DNA of 64,000 nucleotides from the NCBI GenBank assembly GCA_963971575.1, contig OZ020623.1, positions 12,774,980-12,838,979 of the forward strand, given 5' to 3'. This document shows, one piece after another, positions 55,208 through 64,000 of the stretch (positions within the stretch are counted from its first letter, which is position 1; every line of letters begins with the position of its first letter). Both the position numbers and the translations under genes were made by a program. This stretch comes from Liopterus haemorrhoidalis (taxonomy: Eukaryota; Arthropoda; Insecta; Coleoptera; Dytiscidae). Under the pieces are notes generated by a model. It did no database searches, was not told where the DNA came from, and was given only the letters and a program-made list of their open reading frames with translations.

Positions 55208-55791
55208 TGAAAAACTGATCTGATTTAATCACTGTACATTATTGAGATTTTTTAACAAAGCAGTTAGGCGTTAGTCAACAAGCTGTTTCCAATCTCCTAC
55301 GAGAGATGGGTAAGATCCAGAAAGCAGGGATGGGGAGTCGGAGTCGGAGTCGGGAGTCGGGAGTCGAGGAGTCGAAACTTTTTGGAGGAGTCGGAGTCGG
55401 GAGTCGGAAAAAGTTATCGACTCCCGACTCTTTGACTACATATTTATCAAGGATGAGAACAATCCGAAAGCGAAAGCAAAATACCATACTACCAGAATTT
55501 GTTAAAGAATGGGAACAGGAACGACATTTTTTCTCTATTCATGAACGAAAATCAAATTAAAAATATTCAATTCCGGTTTCCTTCATGCTTTTCAGTTAAA
55601 AATTTAGTTAATTTTTAGTAATATCTAATTTTTCTTTTTTTGTATACTTTGTTTATTATGTTAAAACGAAACTAAACTGGATTTTTATTTTCTCAAGTTG
55701 TAACGGGCTTTGTGATTATTTTATGTTTCATGTTGGCAGCTAAAATCTATATGTCAAAAGAAAAAAGTGACATGTTATGAAAAATAAAGTA

Positions 55792-55973
55792 CAGTCTGTT
55801 CCAAACGATTAAGCGGAACTAACTGGAATTTTCATTTTTGTAAGTTGTTATTAGCTATTTTTTTATATATTGAAGTTGGCTTTTCCTGAACAAAATGATC
55901 AAAAGCTTCAATCAAACGGTAAAAGTAACTAGTATTGAAAATCTAGTTCCGCCTAAACCAAAGGAACAGACTT
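55792..55973 (+). repeat. 182-bp MITE nested in the hAT element
   Basis: CAGTCTGTTCCAAACGATTA ... CCTAAACCAAAGGAACAGACTT between TA dinucleotides; short-subfamily member. Confidence 0.85.
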
Positions 55974-56113
55974 TATATAAAATACAAAACATTTTTTTTT
56001 TAAAACTAATATATTTGAAAATTTGTATTAAAAATGACTCAATAGTCAAGATGAAATGAAAATGACATTTTATAAAAACAGCTCGCCCCAACCCAAGATA
56101 TTTAATGTAAGTA

Positions 56114-56295
56114 TAGTCTGTTTGCTTGGTTTAAGCGGAATTAGATATCGAAATCTACTAACTTTTAAGGATTGAATGAAGCTTTGTATCATTTTGTTTA
56201 ACAAAAGCCCACTTTGATAGTTAAAAAGTAAACTCGTGATAATTTGAGAAAATAAAAATTCCATTTAGTTCCGCTTAAACATTTGGAATAGACTT
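56114..56295 (+). repeat. Second 182-bp MITE in the same hAT element
   Basis: TAGTCTGTTTGCTTGGTTTAAG ... CTTAAACATTTGGAATAGACTT next to TA. Same length as the copy 140 bp away but diverged. Confidence 0.82.
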
Positions 56296-57177
56296 TACAA
56301 TTTACCAGTGAAACGAGTCGGGAGTCGGAGTCGTAGTCGATTTTCAAAAATACCGACTCCGGAGTCGAGAGTCGGGAGTCGATAATTTTTCTGTCGACTC
56401 CCCATCCCTGCCAGAAAGTCGGCAGATGGATTCCACATGCATTGAATGAGAGGCAGATGGAAAAACGCAAAAACACTTGTGAAATTTTGCTTGCACGATA
56501 CAAAAGAAAGTCTTTTTTGCATCGTATCATTACTGGCGATGAAAAACGGATTTATTTTGAAAATCCCAAACGCAAAAAGTCATGGGTGAACCCAGGCTCA
56601 CCATCCACATCAACTGCAAGACCGAATCGCTTTGGCAAAAAGACAATGCTCTGTACTTGGTGGGACCAAAAGGATGTGGTCTATTATGAATTGTTAAAAC
56701 CTGGTGAAACAGTTAATACCCAACGCTACCAACAACAACTGATCGAATTGAACCATTCGCTGCTCATAAAACGACCAGAATACGAAAGAAGACAGCACAA
56801 GGTAATCTATCTTCGCGATAACGCTCCATCACATAAAGCAAAAGCAGTTTGCAATACATTGGAGGCACTCAAGTGGGAAGTGCTACCCCATGCCGCTTAC
56901 TCACCAGACTTGGCCCCTTCAGATTACCACTTGTTCGCATCGATGGGTCACGCATTGCCGAGCAGCACTTTTGTTCATATGAAAATGTGAAAGAATGGTT
57001 AGATGAATGGTTTGCGGGGCAAGGGAAAGAGTTCTACTGGCGAGGTATTCACAAATTGCCTGAAACATGTATAACTTCTAATGGAGCATACTTTGAATAA
57101 ATAAACTTTTACTGTTCTTTTGAGTTTAATGTGTTTTATTTTTAAAAAAAATTCGCATTTCATACTTGTAGACCTGG

Positions 57178-57699
57178 TAAAAGAAAAGTTTTGATGAGGT
57201 TATTTGAATTTCCTCCACTGTATTTTATACCTTACGATTCTGAGCATTTATATCTCAATTTAAATATCAAATAAAACCATATGTTAAGCACGAAGAAACC
57301 CATTAATTTTCAAATATAAATAGCAACACATCAGCAATCGATTACTCGTTCAGATCCGTGGCTTCGAAATGAAAACTTAGAAATCACAAAGAAAATCGCG
57401 TGGTGACAACAATATATACTAAAATAGATGCAATATATTTTTTGTTGTTAGATTGGTACCATTGTACAAAGAGCACGATGTCTCATAATAATTTTTTATG
57501 TTGGGATAGGTTTAGACGTCAGTAGTTTTTATAAATAAAATATTGACTATTGCTGCTGAGGAAGAAATTAATAGCTATATATCGCCAAACTAATGTGCGT
57601 ACGTTGACGGCGTCATTACAGTGGTTTTATCTATTACATTGGCGACATACGATTCAACATTTTAGATTGGTCCTGCCAGAAAATAGCGAAGCAAAAGTA
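57178..57699. other. Unassigned
   Basis: Contains the TATAAATAGCAACACATCAG block similar to 54102. The ORF at 57550-57780 is out of frame with the LINE tail that follows. Confidence 0.35.
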
Positions 57700-58022
57700 A
57701 ACATTGTTTATTCTATAAAAGTTAGCGAAATTTTACAGCCCGGAAGAAGCTGTGTCTGCCCCAAGCATAAACACCTTTAAAGCCAGAATAAGTCATTTAT
57801 TTCCCCGAACAATGTAATTTTAGTTCTATATTTAATTTAATTGTAAAATCTTCATTTCTTAATTTAAGTAATTATGTAATTATTTGTTTATATTAGTATA
57901 TCATGTAACTAGTTTGTAAGTAGAAAATGTATGGTTCAATTGAGCGTAACAAACCCTGGGCTTCTGCTCTGATTGTAATAATAATAATAATAATAATAAT
58001 AAAATAATAATAATAATAATAA
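57700..58022 (+). mobile_element. LINE 3' end with (TAA)n tail
   Basis: In one frame, KFYSPEEAVSAPSINTFKAR followed by ISHLFPRTM and a stop (57835) matches the usual non-LTR pol C-terminus (WNSLPxEVVxAxSxxxFKxxL). A ~140-bp AT-rich 3'UTR leads into TAATAATAATAA repeats (57977-58022). 5'-truncated. Confidence 0.65.
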
Positions 58023-58035
58023 ATTACACATTTTT

Positions 58036-58100
58036 AGCTATTTTTACCGACTGCCAACATATATAAGGGAGGTATTGTGATCATACCGATTTTTATATTT
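58036..58100 (-). repeat. (GACA)n repeat family, terminal fragment, inverted
   Basis: TTTACCGACTGCCAACATAT and GGGAGGTATTGTGATCATAC are the complement of the right end of the family at 50656-51334. Confidence 0.8.
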
Positions 58101-58102
58101 CG

Positions 58103-58228
58103 AGCTTTGGCAAAAAGAGAATGCTCTGTACTTGGTGGGACCAAAAGGGTGTGGTCTATTATGAATTGTTAAAACCTGGTGAAACAGTTAATACCCAACG
58201 CTACCAACAACAACTGATCGAATTGAAT
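58103..58228 (+). mobile_element. Mariner M1 internal fragment
   Basis: Starting at AGCTTTGGCAAAAAGAGAATG, it matches the M1 region encoding KKTMLCTWWDQKGVVYYEL to QQQLIELN almost perfectly, then stops. About 125 bp, without ends. Confidence 0.9.
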
Positions 58229-58239
58229 CATTGAACCAT

Positions 58240-59128
58240 TGAACCAAAAACTGATCTGATTTAATCACTGTACATTATTGAGATTTTTTAGCAGAGCAGT
58301 TAGGCGTTAGTCAACAAGCTGTTTCCAAGCGCCTACGAGAGATGGGTAAGATCCAGAAAGTCGGCAGATGGGTTCCACATGCATTAAATGAGAGGCAGAT
58401 GGAAAAACGCAAAAATACTTGTGAAATTTTGCTTGCACGGTACAAAAGAAAGTCTTTTTTGCATCGTATCATTACTGGCGATGAAAAATGGATTTATTTT
58501 GAAAATCCCAAACGCAAAAAATCATGGGTGAACCCAGGCTCACCATCCACATCAACTGCAAGACCGAATCGCTTTGGCAAAAAGACAATGCTCTGTACTT
58601 GGTGGGACCAAAAGGGTGTGGTCTATTATGAATTGTTAAAACCTGGTGAAACAGTTAATACCCAACATTACCAACAACAACTGATCGAATTGAACCATTC
58701 ACTGCTCATAAAACGACCAGAATACGAAAGAAGACAGCACAAGGTAATCTTTCTTCGCGATAACGCTCCATCACATAAGGCAAAAGCAGTTTGCAATACA
58801 TTGGAGGCACTCAAGTGGGAAGTGCTACCCCATGCCGCTTACTCACCAGACTTGGCCCCTTCAGATTACCACTTGTTCGCATCGATGGGTCACGCACTTG
58901 CCGAGCAGCACTTTTGTTCATATGAAAATGTGAAAGAATGGCTAGATGAATGGTTTGCGGGGAAAGGGGAAGAGTTCTACTGGCGAGGTATTCACAAATT
59001 GCTTGAAAGATGGGAAAAATGTATAACTTCTAATGGAGCATACTTTGAATAAATAAACTTTTACTGTTCTTTTGAGTTTAATGTGTATTATTTTACAAAA
59101 AATCCGCATTTCATACTTGTAGACCTGA
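58240..59128 (+). mobile_element. Mariner family M1, copy E (5'-truncated)
   Basis: Starts at the same transposase position as copy D, preceded by the same ACTGATCTGATTTAATCACT flank. Ends at the right inverted repeat (GTAGACCTGA, last base changed) followed by TA. Confidence 0.92.
58342..59052 (+). CDS. Mariner transposase, intact catalytic domain without N-terminus
   Basis: 236 residues from ATG 58342 (MGKIQKVGRWVPHALNERQM) to TAA. All three catalytic aspartates are present: ITGDEKWIYF, FLRDNAPSHK, YSPDLAPSDYHLF, with DD34D spacing, and the C-terminal EWLDEWFAGKGEEFYWRGIH is complete. Both N-terminal HTH motifs that bind the inverted repeats are missing and the left end of the element is lost, so it should not transpose by itself. 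Confidence 0.88.
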   Translation: MGKIQKVGRWVPHALNERQMEKRKNTCEILLARYKRKSFLHRIITGDEKWIYFENPKRKKSWVNPGSPSTSTARPNRFGKKTMLCTWWDQKGVVYYELLKPGETVNTQHYQQQLIELNHSLLIKRPEYERRQHKVIFLRDNAPSHKAKAVCNTLEALKWEVLPHAAYSPDLAPSDYHLFASMGHALAEQHFCSYENVKEWLDEWFAGKGEEFYWRGIHKLLERWEKCITSNGAYFE

Positions 59129-59130
59129 TA

Positions 59131-59433
59131 GGTGCTGCGGATAAAAATGATTTATTAGATGTAAATAATACTTGCACTAAGTGACATTTCATTATCTTCA
59201 AGTATAATATTTTTCGACGAAGGTTCTAAACTATAAACAATCAGGTCGAAAAAAATGTTGACGTATTATTTGAACATTTCTACATAAAACTATATAAATA
59301 TAAAACTTATTTGAAACCTACAAATATATTTAAAAAATTACAAAAAAATTTTGTGTGATACCTATTATTAAGTTATTGAGCAATAACATTTTTACAATAT
59401 TTTTTTCTACAGTCAAAAATATCCTATTAGATA
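59131..59433. other. Unassigned AT-rich sequence
   Basis: Nothing recognised. Confidence 0.4.
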
Positions 59434-59633
59434 CAGAGTGATTATTTAATGGCGAGACGACGTCACTGGAAGTTTTAATAATTTGCCGTTTCATACACAT
59501 CGTAGCAGGCGATTATGCGTGCATTTTTTTCTTCATAATTAAATTTTAGGTTATGTCATAGTATTCACCAGTATTTCTGCTAGGAGGCACGTAAAATTCA
59601 GTGACGTCGTCTCGCCATTAAATAATCACTCTG
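59434..59633. mobile_element. 200-bp MITE with ~34-bp perfect inverted repeats
   Basis: CAGAGTGATTATTTAATGGC continuing GAGACGACGTCACTG at both ends, perfectly inverted, flanked by TA (59432-59433, 59634-59635). Each inverted repeat carries a TGACGTC (CRE-like) motif. Confidence 0.92.
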
Positions 59634-59635
59634 TA

Positions 59636-60083
59636 GATAAAAATTCTGTGCAAAATTTGATATATAGATTGTCATTAATTGTATTTCAATTTTTTAGTTT
59701 TGTATAAGAAATTAATAGTCTCTGGGGGTTGTACGTAGCGTTAAGCCAATTTTTACACCACTTTCTTTTTGGCTTCTTTGATTTTTTAAGTGACACCAAT
59801 TGTACCAGTGATATTGTAAAACGTATACTAAACAAAGCTGTGTTCAACTGTCGACTCAAAGTTTTGCATCGAGGCATGCATCAGTAGTGTGTGTCCAACA
59901 GCCAGTGATGCCTGTTGCATGATGCCTTGGAATCGATGCCGTGAATCGATGCATGCTTCATAGTGTAAGTGGGATTTTACAGGGCTAAAATTTGCCAAAT
60001 AATAGATAATGACTGTTGTGACGTTTCATGCTATAGGAATATGAATTATATTCTTTAGATTTCTTATAATTCAGACAGACAGT
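59636..60083. other. Unassigned; GCATCGA-rich patch
   Basis: GCATCGAGGCATGCATCAG, TGATGCCTGTTGCATGATGC and AATCGATGCATGCTTCATAG at 59868-59962 form short mutual repeats and inversions. Possibly a hAT subterminal region. Confidence 0.4.
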
Positions 60084-61313
60084 AAGGGGATGGGAAAAAA
60101 GCATCGATGTTTGCTTTAAAAACATCGATGTTTTTACCATCGATGTTCAGATGGCGATAGTATCGATAAAACATCGATGTCTACTACCGATGTCGATGTT
60201 TAAACTTTGAAATTCAGAAACTAGTGCCAGAGCGCTGGAATCTTAAAATTTTAATTTTTATTAATATTAGTATACAAAATATAAGCGCCATCTATTGTGA
60301 TATAACAATACTAATAGTGTTAGTTCTTATTCTTTTTAGCAGTTAGCAGAATAAGTAAAAAATAAGAAGAAACTTCTAGTTTTTGCAAACAATGCAACGA
60401 CCAACGACGCCAACAAACTTGTTGCTTTTTAAGTCTTGTTGACACTTTCCCAGTTGTTATTCCTCCAATCCCTGGAATTACCGTATTGGGCAATATAATT
60501 ATAATTAATTTATTAATAAAACTATTATTAGGATTATTATATTGTAATTTTAGTGTAAAATTAATATTAGGATTGCTATGTTAGTGTTATTGAGAATAAA
60601 CATTACCTATAGAGCTGTTGTCACTTACAAAATAGCGATTGGAATAGGATTTTTTGATATTTGCCATTTGATACACAACAATTCATATTGCAGTTAATTT
60701 TCTGTTGCGATTTTAAAGACATTTTATTAAAGTTTTCTTCACTTTAACACATACAAACAATGCAATTAAATGAGCCACATCCTACAAAATGCTATTCCGT
60801 TAAGTTCCAAAATATTCCGCTAAGCGTCACTTCAGTTATTGTCAGTTCTCAATAAAAAATGTAATATGTATTTCAACGTAAAAAATTGAAAAAAATTGCG
60901 TATAACAGTATGTTGTTTTTATGTTAATTAATATAAAATTAACATTAAGATTACTATATTAGTATTATAATAAAATGCAATATTTCATTTTAGAAATGTA
61001 AAAATAGTAGGAGCAAATTAGGATTATTATATTGGGTAATGTTAATGTGAAATTAATTACTATTAAAAAAGAATATTTTTATTTAAAAATCTAATAAATG
61101 ATTTTTGTGTATTATAAGTTACTTTTTTTCGTATTTTATCTTTACATTATTAAATAAAACCTATATAATATAAATAAATACCTTTTTTTAATATCAATAT
61201 AACATCGATGTATCGGAAACATCGATGCTTTTCCTTCGATATTTTTTCAACGATTTTTTCGATGTAAGGCGTCGATGTTAACATCGATGTTTTGCCTTCG
61301 ATGTACAACCCTA
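60084..61313. mobile_element. hAT-like non-autonomous element with ACATCGATGT-rich ends
   Basis: The left region 60084-60195 (AAGGGGATGGGAAAAAAGCA, AACATCGATGTTTTTACC) and the right region 61195-61313 (AACATCGATGTTTTGCC, GTACAACCCTA) are dense in the palindrome ACATCGATGT. Organisation is like the ATCGATA-ended hAT element at 7126. No clean 8-bp duplication, so the ends are approximate. Non-coding inside. Confidence 0.55.
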
Positions 61314-61489
61314 CTCTCTAACGTGCGGATCGTTAAAAAAAGCTGCCAGTCTCCGTCTCAGAACGTCCAGTAGACGACAAGTATGTTCACATACATATTA
61401 TAAAAATTGTATTTCAATATTTTTTATCAGTACATATTTTCTATTTTGTATTTGAAAAGCTTTTTTTGCCCCAGTTCTAGTTATGTTTT
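61314..61489. other. Unassigned
   Basis: Nothing recognised. Confidence 0.35.
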
Positions 61490-61700
61490 TCCCGACCGCC
61501 GCATACATATACATACAAGGGAGCTATTGTGATCATACTGATTTTGACAATTTTAAATTTTGATGGAAGTCCACGAATTGAGGTTCCTACATAATGTTTT
61601 TACTATTTTTAGCATGATGTCTGTTGGTTTGTCTGTATGATTGTCGGTCCTTGGACACGTGTAAAGCGAATTTGGCTAAACGGATTTTAACAACAAAGAA
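61490..61700 (-). repeat. (GACA)n repeat family, diverged inverted copy
   Basis: CCCGACCGCCGCATACATAT, GAGCTATTGTGATCATACTG, AGCATGATGTCTGTTGG and AGCGAATTTGGCTAAACGG are the complement of the family's right half; the GACA run is eroded. Confidence 0.75.
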
Positions 61701-61829
61701 ATAATTCGAAAAAAAAAGTTTACAAAAGTTGTTATACAAGCAATAACTAACAACATATCACACGTCAAAATCTAACTAAAATATATATAAATATATAGCA
61801 ACGATAGTGCTCCGCGACGAATTCTTCTC

Positions 61830-62056
61830 GTGAAAAGTGCTCAGCGGCTCAAAAAGTTTGGTAAACTCTGCAATACATTCAAATCTGAACTGTTTGGCGG
61901 TTGTGATTTAAGTCGATTTGGTACTTCTTCCTTGCAATTCAACACAATTTTGATCAAATTGTTACCAATTGTTAAAAATGTTGGTCGCCTTCTGTTGGGC
62001 GCTATGGCCCGGGCAAAATTCGCCATAGCCTCGGTATGTCTCTGCCTACAAGATTT
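61830..62056 (+). other. Unassigned open frame next to an (AAT)n run
   Basis: A frame reading KSAQRLKKFGKLCNTFKSEL, then RFGTSSLQFNTILIKLLPIV and ASVCLCLQDL precedes AACAACAATAATAATAAT. It looks like a repeat 3' end but I cannot name it. Confidence 0.3.
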
Positions 62057-62446
62057 GAATAACAACAATAATAATAATCAGCACTGCAGGCCAAGCTGGC
62101 CCATGGCTTGTTTGACGATTTTTCGCCATTGCTCGCGATTCTTAGCTTTAGCTTCCCATTTCTTTATCTCCAGTGTCTGCAGGTCTATGCGAACGGCATG
62201 TAACCACCTGCCTTTTGGCCGACTTCTTCTTTTCTTGGCAATTATTCCTCCTTGTAACACTAAATTCGTCCTCTGTCGTCCGGAAGACGCGATACATGAC
62301 CCCAACCACCTAAGCTTCTGTACTTTAATTACCCCAACTATGTTCGGTTCACCATAAAGGTCCATCACGTCTCTGTTTGTTCTACGAATCACTATCCCGT
62401 CTCTTTTTTCCTCCATATATTTTCCTTAAAACTTTCCTCTCCCATA

Positions 62447-63520
62447 ATTTATTTTTTATTTCATTCTCTTCCCTTCCAACCATTTCTTTGCCCCTCCTCC
62501 TATCTCTCTTCCTTCCTCTTCATTTCTAGGTAACCTCATCCCCCTTCCTTCCATTTCTCCCCTTTTGCTTCCCACCGGGTCTCCTCCTTCTTTCCTTTAC
62601 CCCTTCCTATTATCCTTCCCCAATCTCCATCCTTCTTGCCTCTAATTCCCTCGCCCACCTATCCCCCCTTCCATCTTCGTGCAGCAGGTCTAATGTGCTC
62701 CCCGACCATACTGTCATCTCTCTACACCTCTTCGCGAGGTGCTCTATATCTTCCTCCTCCTCCCCGCACATCCTGCACATCTTTTCTTCCTGTTTCCTCC
62801 AATATCTATTTTCTCTCTCTTCATTCCCGCACCTTAGCCTCGCAATCCTCCTAACTCTCCCTCCTGACCTTCCTCTTTCTCCCTTTAAGTATCTTGGTAC
62901 CCCTATAGCCCTGACCTCCTTATATCTCCCTACGCTCCTTGATTTGTCTATGCTGACTGTCCTTTGTTGCTCCCCCACTTCCTTATTTCTCCTCCACAAC
63001 TCCTCAATCAGGCTTATCCCGTATTTTCTTCTCCTTTCCACCTCTGTCGCATCCACTCCGCATCTCCAGTAATACTCCTTTCTCATCTCTCCCCATGCGT
63101 ACCATCTTCCTTTCTGTTCCTCTCTGGCTCTTTCCTCCCAGCATTCCCTCATTATTCTTTTGTCTGTTTCTATTCTAACTTTCTCCTCGTACTTAACCGC
63201 CCTCCTTCCTGTACCCACTTTCATCTTATCCCTTTTCAGTTCCTCTCTTACAATATACCCTGGTGTTGTTCTATCTACCCCTAAGTTCCATCTTAAATAC
63301 CTCTCCTGTACTCGTTCTACCTTCTCCCATTCCTTCCATCCCCAAATTTCCACCCCATATAGCAGGATGTTTTTCACCACGGCGTCAAACAACCTCAATC
63401 TCCATCTAATATCGTCGCTAAACTTCCTCTCTCCTATACTCCACAGCTTCCCCATGACTATCATTGCTTTCTTTACTCTTTCCCTTATGTGTTGTTCAGT
63501 CCCGTTGTTCCTCGTTAGTA
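62447..63520 (-). mobile_element. 5'-truncated LINE inserted in the RTE element
   Basis: Flanked by a perfect 11-bp duplication (CCTCTCCCATA on the plus strand, 62436-62446 and 63521-63531). The 3' end on the minus strand is A-rich (AAATAAAAAATAAAT). It joins the RTE reading VEIWER|KVLRKIYGG exactly when removed. Coding content is at 62610-63530. Confidence 0.93.
62610..63520 (-). pseudogene. Non-LTR retrotransposon pol C-terminus, open 300-codon frame
   Basis: Reads LTRNNGTEQHIRERVKKAMI, VMGKLWSIGERKF, RLRLFDAVVKNILLYGVEIW, VQERYLRWNLGVDRTTPGYI, then a Glu/Arg-rich stretch and a terminal zinc-finger CRMCGEEEEDIEHLAKRC. This is the thumb/connection region and C-terminal CCHC finger of an arthropod LINE pol of the jockey/R1/CR1-like groups. 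The reverse transcriptase core is missing through 5' truncation; the remaining frame is uninterrupted, so the insertion is recent. The codon use is GC- and A-rich compared with its surroundings. Confidence 0.85.
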
Positions 63521-63700
63521 CCTCTCCCATATCTCTACTCTATTCTTGCTATCATTACTCAAGGATCCATAGTTCACACCCATACAACATCATCGGCCTT
63601 ATAATCGACTTATACACTCGCAGCTTTGTTGTTCTTGCCACTTTTTTAGATACGAGAAACTTAAATAATGAACCTAAACATTTACTTCCTTTCGAATTGA

Positions 63701-64000
63701 ATAATAACAACTTAATAAAAAAAATGACATTGCCTAATCAAATCAGGAAACATCGTGAATGGATTATAGAGACACCATAGTGGGTAAAAATTGCTAAATA
63801 TTTTATTACAGCTGAGAATATTTTTCTTTTTAAGTGCTAAGTGTATTTTTCTCCATCTAAAACTAACATTCAGCATTGCCAATTGTGCTAAATCTGCCAA
63901 TTCTCCTCATGTGCCAAATATAAACAATTTTACAACCTATTTTATAGTTCATGTAGGAACGTTTGCATTGGCCTTGTCTTCATCATTGTATTTTTAGTAT
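63701..64000. other. Unassigned, end of window
   Basis: AT-rich; nothing recognised. Confidence 0.4.

Larger units (their letters stand above)
55325..56410. mobile_element. 1,086-bp hAT element inserted in mariner copy D
   Basis: The inverted repeats CAGGGATGGGGAGTCG / CGACTCCCCATCCCTG and a perfect 8-bp duplication CCAGAAAG (55317-55324, 56411-56418) mark it as hAT. Subterminal GGAGTCGGAGTCGGGAGTCG runs occur at both ends. A short open stretch (55440-55560: TIRKRKQNTILPEFVKEWEQ, then ERHFFSIHERKSN) may be the end of a deleted protein. It carries two nested MITEs. Confidence 0.95.
55208..57177 (+). mobile_element. Mariner family M1, copy D (5'-truncated, split by a hAT element)
   Basis: Mariner sequence starts at about 55259 (GCAGTTAGGCGTTAGTCAAC), is interrupted at 55325-56410, and resumes at 56411 to the right inverted repeat, followed by TA (57178-57179). 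The resumed frame gives LNERQMEKRKNTCEILLARY, ITGDEKRIYF, YLRDNAPSHK (second Asp intact) and YSPDLAPSDYHLF, then a 1-bp deletion near 56955 shifts the frame and a deletion removes part of the terminal ERWEK. The 46 bp before the truncation point match those before copy E. Confidence 0.92.
62057..63700 (-). mobile_element. RTE-clade LINE 3' part, split by another LINE
   Basis: On the minus strand the coding sequence runs LVSKKVARTTKLRVYKSIIR, PMMLYGCELWILE, stops, NRVEIWER (to 63521), then after the insertion KVLRKIYGGKK, frameshift, RTNRDVMDLYGEPNIVGVIK, VQKLRWLGSC, RPKGRWLHAVRIDLQTLEIK and MGQLGLQC followed by TGA at 62076-62078. The 3' tail TTATTATTATTGTTG starts right after the stop, as in RTE elements with very short 3'UTRs. 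5'-truncated; decayed by stops and a frameshift. Confidence 0.88.

Noticed and set aside
62636..63780. Several long plus-strand ORFs rich in Ser, Leu and Pro
   Set aside because: They are antisense to the LINE pol frames on the minus strand.

Overview
This is eukaryotic, AT-rich, intron-dominated DNA. It carries one large multi-exon gene on the minus strand and a dense layer of transposon debris. Mariner, Tigger, hAT, PIF and RTE elements, a tRNA-derived SINE, and the arthropod type of the host protein all point to an insect. I cannot name the species.

Host gene: eight coding exons of an NFAT5-type Rel-homology transcription factor run from about 49.46 kb down to 1.19 kb on the minus strand. 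All seven internal junctions have GT/AG borders and matching codon phases. Together they give a model of about 1,068 residues: a Ser/Asp-rich N-terminal segment and a basic stretch (exons 1-3), a Rel-homology DNA-binding domain (exons 4-5), an IPT/TIG domain (exons 6-7) and one long disordered transactivation exon (exon 8). Exon 1 has its own splice acceptor, so a 5' exon probably lies further up, perhaps beyond 64 kb. No other host gene is supported.

Layout: 0-3 kb holds MITE copies, the NFAT 3'UTR and exon 8. 3-24.4 kb is a 21-kb intron with mariner remnants, a broken THAP domain, nested hAT, mariner and MITE insertions, an ISL2EU-like element and a Tigger-like element. 24.4-29.4 kb holds exons 7 to 4, with short tandem repeats and a hammerhead-ribozyme-like motif. 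29.4-38.5 kb holds exons 3 and 2, an RTE fragment, a mariner nested in another mariner and an internally inverted copy of a mobile-type ORF. 38.5-49.3 kb is an intron with a 116-bp satellite, two mariner copies, a PIF element with a large inverted repeat and a 178-bp tandem array. 49.3-64 kb holds exon 1 with a duplicated splice acceptor, a second copy of the mobile-type ORF, a SINE, a (GACA)n-bearing repeat family, a mariner split by a hAT element and an RTE split by another LINE.

Most repeats were delimited by reading terminal inverted repeats and target-site duplications (TSDs) directly. Several nested insertions give a clear order of events. The most unusual items are the hammerhead motif at 29.02 kb, mariner copies that share a lost catalytic aspartate, the two relics of an unnamed arthropod ORF family in introns of the same gene, and Tigger-like ends sitting just downstream of two NFAT splice donors.
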